A stretch of DNA of 10,692 nt, from contig DGQJ01000144.1 of assembly GCA_002389705.1 (NCBI GenBank), forward strand, positions 16,326 through 27,017, in the 5' to 3' direction. The position numbers and the translations under genes were made by a program. The DNA comes from Bacteroidales bacterium UBA4417. Its GTDB lineage: Bacteria; Bacteroidota; Bacteroidia; Bacteroidales; UBA4417. Within the stretch, counting starts at the first letter, position 1. Every line of letters begins with the position of its first letter. Positions 6,438 through 10,692 of the stretch are shown here, piece by piece. Below the pieces are notes generated by a model. The model did no database searches, had not been told where the DNA came from, and worked only from the letters and a program-made list of their open reading frames with translations.

Positions 6438-8717
6438 ATGAAACTCCAGATTGCTCTGTTATGCTTCCTTCTGGGCATAACCTTAATTGCTTCGGCTCAA
6501 AAAGACCCGGTTGATTATGTAAACCCGTTAATCGGCACATTGTCAAAACCTTCACTTTCAACCGGTAACACATATCCGGCTATTGCTCGTCCATGGGGTA
6601 TGAATTTCTGGACACCCCAAACTGCCGATATGAACGATACCTGGACTTATGCATATACAGCTGATAAAATAAAAGGGTTTAAACAAACGCACCAACCCAG
6701 CCCATGGATTGGCGATTACGGACAGTTTTCAATTATGCCGGTAACCAGTGGTAAGAAATTTAAGGAACAGGAACGTGCAAGCTGGTTTTCGCACAAAGCC
6801 GAAATTGCAACACCCTATTATTACAGCGTTTACCTGGCCGATCACGATATAAAAGCCGAGTTTACACCAACCGAGCGTGCAGTAGCATTCCGTTTTACAT
6901 TTCCCGAAAGCAACGAATCCTACATTGTTGTAGATGCTTTCGATAAAGGATCGTTCATAAAAATTATTCCTGAAAAAAATACGATTGAAGGGTACACTAC
7001 CAAAAACCGCGGAGGTGTATCCGAAAATTTCAAAAACTATTTCGTTATCGTTTTCGATAAACCTTTTCTTACGGCCCAAACCTGGCAGGATAATACCCTC
7101 GAACCAACCGCAAAAGAACTGAAAGCCAGCCATGTTGGCTCCATAATTGGCTTCAAAACACGCAAAAGCGAAATTATCAACGTGCGAATTGCCTCTTCAT
7201 TTATCAGCTTTGAACAGGCATACCTGAACCTGGATGAAATCGGTCAGAAAGATTTTGAAACCATAAAAGCAGAAGGAAGGGCACAATGGAACAGCATCCT
7301 GAGCCGGGTAAAAGTTGAGGGTAGCGACCTGGATCAGTACCGCACTTTTTATTCATCTTTATACCGTTCATTGCTGTTTCCGCGCAAGCTTTACGAAATT
7401 GACAAAAATGGGAATAAATACCACTACAGTCCATTCAATGGCAATATCTGCCCGGGTCCTTTGTATACCGACAGTGGTTTCTGGGATACATTCCGGAGCT
7501 TATTCCCTTTCCTGAACCTGATGTTTCCATCGCAAAATGCCGAAATCCAGCAAGGGTTAATCAATACTTATATTGAAAGCGGGTTTTTACCCGAATGGGC
7601 ATCACCAGGCCACCGCGACTGCATGGTGGGCAATAATTCTGCCTCGATTGTAACGGATGCATTTTTAAAAAACATTGGCAGCTATAATACTGATACTTTG
7701 TACAGCGCATTGCTTAACGGGGCTAACAACCGCCATCCCAAAATAAAGTCGACAGGCCGCTGGGGCTACGAGTATTATAACAAAATGGGCTACATCCCCT
7801 ACGACGTAAACATTCCTGAAAACGTGGCCCGCACATTGGAATATGCCTACGACGACTGGTGTATTATGAAAATGGCTCAAAAACTCAACCGGCCGAAATC
7901 AGAAATTGACCTGTATGCCAAACGTGCCATGAATTACAAAAATGTATTCGATAAGGAAACAAACCTCATGCGCGGCCGCAACAGCGATGGCAGTTTTCAG
8001 TCGCCATTTAACCCGTTTAAATGGGGCGATGCTTTTACTGAAGGAAACAGCTGGCATTACACCTGGAGCGTTTTTCACGATGTGCAGGGACTGATTAACC
8101 TGATGGGTGGTAGCGATAAGTTTGTTGGCATGCTCGACTCTGTGTTTGTAATGCCCCCGGTTTACGATGACAGCTATTATGGTTTCTGCATCCACGAAAT
8201 AAAAGAAATGCAGATTATGAATATGGGTAACTATGCCCATGGCAACCAGCCTATACAGCATATGATTTACCTGTACAACTATGCTGATGCTTCGTGGAAA
8301 GCCCAATACTGGCTGCGCGAAGTGATGAACCGCATGTACACACCTGGTCCGGATGGCTATTGCGGCGACGAGGATAACGGGCAAACCTCGGCCTGGTATG
8401 TTTTTTCGGCACTCGGATTTTATCCTGTTTGCCCCGGAAGCGACCAATATGTTATAGGCGCACCGCTCTTCAAGAAAGCAACTCTTACACTCGAGAACGG
8501 CAAAACTGTAACTCTCAAAGCCCCAGCAAACAGCGATGCAAACCGCTACATTAACTCCATGAAAGTGAACGGCAAGCCGTATTCGAAAAAGTATTTCGGG
8601 TATAACCAGCTGAAAAATGGAGCAACTGTTGAGTTCGACATGCAGAACAAACCGAACAAAACAAAAACTTCAGTTAAAAGCGACCTGCCCTACTCTTTCA
8701 GTCTGCATGAAGAATAG
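6438..8717 (+). CDS. GH92 family alpha-mannosidase, predicted exo-acting and alpha-1,2-type
   Basis: 759 residues from the ATG at 6438, the normal size for GH92. I prefer this start because it opens directly into a type I signal peptide (MKLQIALLCFLL...ASAQ). The frame stays open to a GTG at 6393, but that adds 15 polar residues before the signal. GH92 enzymes are Ca2+-dependent, inverting exo-mannosidases with an N-terminal beta-sandwich and an (alpha/alpha)6 barrel. Hallmarks are DYVNPLIGT near the N-terminus, HQPSPW (85-90), GFWDTFRSLFPF, EGNSWHYTW with candidate acid E535, HE at 586-587, GNQP (602-605), and GDEDNG with candidate bases D644/D646, followed by SAWYVFSALGFYP. W90, H586 and E587 match the alpha-1,2-specific +1 subsite of Bt3990 as I recall it. 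There is no lipobox or sorting domain, so a periplasmic location is likely. A hairpin-containing gap precedes it. Confidence 0.95.
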   Translation: MKLQIALLCFLLGITLIASAQKDPVDYVNPLIGTLSKPSLSTGNTYPAIARPWGMNFWTPQTADMNDTWTYAYTADKIKGFKQTHQPSPWIGDYGQFSIMPVTSGKKFKEQERASWFSHKAEIATPYYYSVYLADHDIKAEFTPTERAVAFRFTFPESNESYIVVDAFDKGSFIKIIPEKNTIEGYTTKNRGGVSENFKNYFVIVFDKPFLTAQTWQDNTLEPTAKELKASHVGSIIGFKTRKSEIINVRIASSFISFEQAYLNLDEIGQKDFETIKAEGRAQWNSILSRVKVEGSDLDQYRTFYSSLYRSLLFPRKLYEIDKNGNKYHYSPFNGNICPGPLYTDSGFWDTFRSLFPFLNLMFPSQNAEIQQGLINTYIESGFLPEWASPGHRDCMVGNNSASIVTDAFLKNIGSYNTDTLYSALLNGANNRHPKIKSTGRWGYEYYNKMGYIPYDVNIPENVARTLEYAYDDWCIMKMAQKLNRPKSEIDLYAKRAMNYKNVFDKETNLMRGRNSDGSFQSPFNPFKWGDAFTEGNSWHYTWSVFHDVQGLINLMGGSDKFVGMLDSVFVMPPVYDDSYYGFCIHEIKEMQIMNMGNYAHGNQPIQHMIYLYNYADASWKAQYWLREVMNRMYTPGPDGYCGDEDNGQTSAWYVFSALGFYPVCPGSDQYVIGAPLFKKATLTLENGKTVTLKAPANSDANRYINSMKVNGKPYSKKYFGYNQLKNGATVEFDMQNKPNKTKTSVKSDLPYSFSLHEE

Positions 8718-8776
8718 CCCCTTTGCCTGGCTCCTTTTTGTAAAGCTTGCACAACGCAATCCCGAACACTGAATAT

Positions 8777-8833
8777 CCCTGGTGAGTTTATTTTCAGGTC
8801 ATTGAACCGATAATAGACTACCCAGGGCTTTTT
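8777..8833 (+). terminator. Possible weak terminator after the mannosidase gene
   Basis: CCCTGG (8777-8782) is complementary to CCAGGG (8822-8827), which is followed by CTTTTT (8828-8833). The T-tract is good, but the stem is only 6 bp and encloses about 39 nt with little internal pairing. It could be chance. Confidence 0.25.
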
Positions 8834-8871
8834 ATAAACGCTAAACAACTTGTTTCAGTTTACACAAACCT

Positions 8872-10104
8872 ATGCAAAACACATTACTCACATTAGGGCT
8901 CATTATCTGCTTACAAACTTACACCATGGCCCAGGCTCCTTCTGATGCTTCACGAGCTAGACTCAAATCGATCATTGAAAATGTGAACGCCTCTAATGCC
9001 CGGCGGTACGACACCAAAGATAATTTGGGTTATTCTATGGATTGTGCCAAAATTATCAGTAATCCGGAAGGCGGGTTTATTGCAGTTTATCACCATTATG
9101 TAAATGGCACTGCAAAAGTATTTGTGGCAAAATCCACCAACTTCCTCAACTGGACAATGGTGAAAGAGCTTGCATCGCAGGCATCGCAGCCCGCAATTGC
9201 TGAAGCAACTGACGGGGGCTATGTGGTAGCCTGGGAACAAGAACCCAGCAATCACCTTAAATTCAGCTATTATGCATCCTTATCAAACCTTTTTGAAGGA
9301 ATAGCCTCTAAAACCTACGATGCTGCCCGTAAATTATCGTCATGTGCCGAAGGAACACCTTCTATATACTCGGCAAGTTCAACTTTTATCGACGCGGGTT
9401 TTCATTTTTATAAAAACTGTGATGTCGACAGGCAGGCACGGGGCACACTTACCAATTTTAATACCTGGACCTGCCAGGCCCAGGGTGAATTTGACAATGC
9501 ATTATTATACTATGGCTTAAAAGGAAATATCGGCGACCGCGATGCATGCGAATTTGAAGGCTACAAATTCGGGGTAATCGAAGGACAAGGTGTAAAAGGA
9601 GATTTCGGTTCTTGGAAATCATATATCTATGATTATCAAACCGGGAATGCCGAGCCACTTAATATTGCTACCGCAAAAGGAAGTACTGCTTTCGCAAATC
9701 CCGCTATCACCAAAATGACCATCGATGGAAAGAAATCGTTGGTAATAACCATGTTTATCCCAAGTGAAGGCGCAAAGAGCGGCGAAGCAGGTGAACTGAT
9801 ATACTATAAAAGCATTGAAGAAATTACCACTTCACTTAATGAGGCCAATCCGAACGTACAGGATATCACTGTTTACCCAAATCCTGCAGTTGCACAGGTA
9901 AACATACGAAGTGATCGGAATCAGATCAGTGAAGTAGCAGTTTATAATATGCTTGGCAGGCTGGTTTACAAAAGCAATGAATCTTTCATTGGCACGAAAT
10001 CATTTGATACTGGCCAATTCAGCCATGGAATTTACATTATAAAAGTAAAAACCACTTCTCAAACCGATATTTCTGAAAAAAGTTTTCTGATACAAGTATT
10101 GTAA
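8872..10104 (+). CDS. Secreted protein of unknown function with T9SS type A C-terminal sorting domain
   Basis: 410 residues. The N-terminus is a type I signal peptide with probable cleavage near MAQA (residues 19-22). The middle (about 40-310) is beta-rich and contains NFLNWT, GGYVVAWEQEP, FIDAGFHFYKNCD and FGVIEGQG segments. These recall the repeating strands of sialidase- or GH43-like beta-propellers, in which a phrase such as 'x-F-x-x-W' recurs between blades. I cannot assign a family or catalytic residues. Residues about 334-410 are a clear type IX sorting domain: VYPNPA (334-339), then VAVYNMLGRLVYK, a GIYIIKVKT strand and a final strand ending IQVL. The protein should therefore cross the outer membrane by T9SS and be released or anchored at the surface. 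It lies 154 bp after the mannosidase on the same strand and ends before a strong terminator, so it is the last gene of the cluster. Alternatives include a glycan-binding protein or an unrecognised hydrolase. Confidence 0.85.
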   Translation: MQNTLLTLGLIICLQTYTMAQAPSDASRARLKSIIENVNASNARRYDTKDNLGYSMDCAKIISNPEGGFIAVYHHYVNGTAKVFVAKSTNFLNWTMVKELASQASQPAIAEATDGGYVVAWEQEPSNHLKFSYYASLSNLFEGIASKTYDAARKLSSCAEGTPSIYSASSTFIDAGFHFYKNCDVDRQARGTLTNFNTWTCQAQGEFDNALLYYGLKGNIGDRDACEFEGYKFGVIEGQGVKGDFGSWKSYIYDYQTGNAEPLNIATAKGSTAFANPAITKMTIDGKKSLVITMFIPSEGAKSGEAGELIYYKSIEEITTSLNEANPNVQDITVYPNPAVAQVNIRSDRNQISEVAVYNMLGRLVYKSNESFIGTKSFDTGQFSHGIYIIKVKTTSQTDISEKSFLIQVL

Positions 10105-10131
10105 ACCTACCCAAAAAAGCGGGCGGATACG

Positions 10132-10183
10132 AAAAATGCCTCATGGTAACTTGCATGCGCAAGTCCTTCCATGAGGCATTTTT
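10132..10183. terminator. Strong bidirectional terminator between convergent genes
   Basis: The outer stem is 15 bp and perfect: AAAAATGCCTCATGG (10132-10146) with its exact complement (10169-10183). An inner 6-bp stem ACTTGC (10149-10154) / GCAAGT (10159-10164) encloses an ATGC loop. Because the outer stem starts with five A and ends with five T, it gives a U-tract on either strand. It lies 27 bp after the + strand stop and 50 bp from the end of argS on the - strand, so it can serve both. Confidence 0.93.
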
Positions 10184-10233
10184 AATTGATGGTGTTTGAC
10201 TATCAACACCAATAAATACGCTAAAACAGCCTG

Positions 10234-10692
10234 TTACATTCGCTCAGGCACATCAATCCCAAGCAGCCACAACGCGTTGGCAATAACCTGTGCAGTAAAC
10301 AGCGATAAGCTCAGTCGCAGGGTGCGGATGGCTGGATCCTCTTCTTTCAAAATGGTGAGTTCGTGGTAAAAGCGGTTGTATTCCGATGCCAGCTCGTAAG
10401 CATAATTGGCAATTACTGCCGGGCTGTGAAGCTCTGATGCCTGCTCAACTACCATCGGGAAATCGTGAATCTTGCGGAGCAGATCTTTTTCGAACGAAAC
10501 TATCGAAACTGATGCCGAGGCTGCAAACGTAACATCGAAACCCGCTTCATCTGCTTTGCGCAGCACCGATTTGATCCGGGCATAGGTGTATTGTATAAAT
10601 GGCCCTGTATTGCCGTTAAAATCGACCGACTCGGCGGGGTTAAACAGCATGTTTTTCTTCGGATCAACTTTAAGTATAAAGTATTTCAAAGC
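10234..10692 (-). CDS. argS: Arginyl-tRNA synthetase, C-terminal part (partial)
   Basis: The reading frame enters from the right edge on the - strand and stops at 10236-10234; the first codons visible read A-L-K-Y-F, so no start lies in the window. The 152 visible residues include NGNTGPFIQYTYARI, the conserved stretch at the end of the class I catalytic core of ArgS. The alpha-helical DALR anticodon-binding domain follows (ELASEYNRFYHELTIL region). The frame ends in VPERM, and a terminal Arg-Met is usual in ArgS. The enzyme charges tRNA-Arg in the cytoplasm. It is convergent with the glycan cluster and separated by a shared terminator, so it marks the edge of the accessory locus. No sign of damage is seen. 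Confidence 0.96.
   Translation of the reverse strand, partial: ALKYFILKVDPKKNMLFNPAESVDFNGNTGPFIQYTYARIKSVLRKADEAGFDVTFAASASVSIVSFEKDLLRKIHDFPMVVEQASELHSPAVIANYAYELASEYNRFYHELTILKEEDPAIRTLRLSLSLFTAQVIANALWLLGIDVPERM

Noticed and set aside
7899..8447. A 182-codon open frame on the - strand inside the mannosidase gene, and a 134-codon one at 6729-7133
   Set aside because: Both are antisense to a well-conserved GH92 gene, have no recognisable domain, and are explained by codon bias of the real frame.
10234..10692. Reading argS as a complete small gene of 151 codons starting near 10689
   Set aside because: The apparent start is a TTG Leu codon inside the conserved ALKYF stretch; the frame stays open to the window edge, so the gene is simply cut by the window.

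Overview
The window looks like a polysaccharide-utilisation-type gene cluster from a Bacteroidota bacterium, followed by the end of a housekeeping gene. Four things point to that phylum: a SusC C-terminus directly followed by susD, two lipoprotein signals of Bacteroidota type, the absence of clear Shine-Dalgarno sequences, and at least one type IX secretion (T9SS) C-terminal sorting domain. Having T9SS argues against gut Bacteroides proper and fits environmental lineages such as Marinilabiliales/Prolixibacteraceae. That placement is inference, since there is no marker gene except an argS fragment.

Layout, left to right. The last 49 codons of a SusC/TonB-dependent transporter (1-151) are followed after 10 bp by a complete SusD-like lipoprotein (162-1808). 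A lipoprotein of the GxGYxYP family (1950-3785) comes next, in the position where many such loci carry a surface glycan-binding protein. Then comes a secreted, GLUG-repeat beta-helix-like protein made of two 312-residue copies in tandem (3913-6135). An intergenic stretch of about 300 bp holds a terminator-like hairpin (6223-6268). After it lie a GH92 alpha-mannosidase (about 6438-8717) and a secreted protein of unknown function with a T9SS sorting domain (8872-10104). All of these are on the + strand. A very strong bidirectional terminator (10132-10183) separates them from the convergent 3' end of argS on the - strand (10234-10692).

How the parts may work together. GH92 enzymes are Ca2+-dependent exo-alpha-mannosidases, so the likely target is a mannose-containing glycan (high-mannose N-glycan, mannan or a mannosylated algal or fungal glycan). 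SusC/SusD would import oligosaccharides. The GH92 enzyme has a type I signal and no lipobox or sorting domain, so it should trim mannose in the periplasm. The GxGYxYP lipoprotein, the GLUG protein and the 8872-10104 protein would act at or outside the outer membrane. No recognised endo-acting enzyme or regulator is present in the window, so the outward-facing step would have to come from one of the three poorly characterised proteins or from genes outside the window.

The most unusual items are the near-perfect internal duplication in the GLUG protein, including a 137-bp stretch with no differences, and the set of uncharacterised exported proteins around a single mannosidase.
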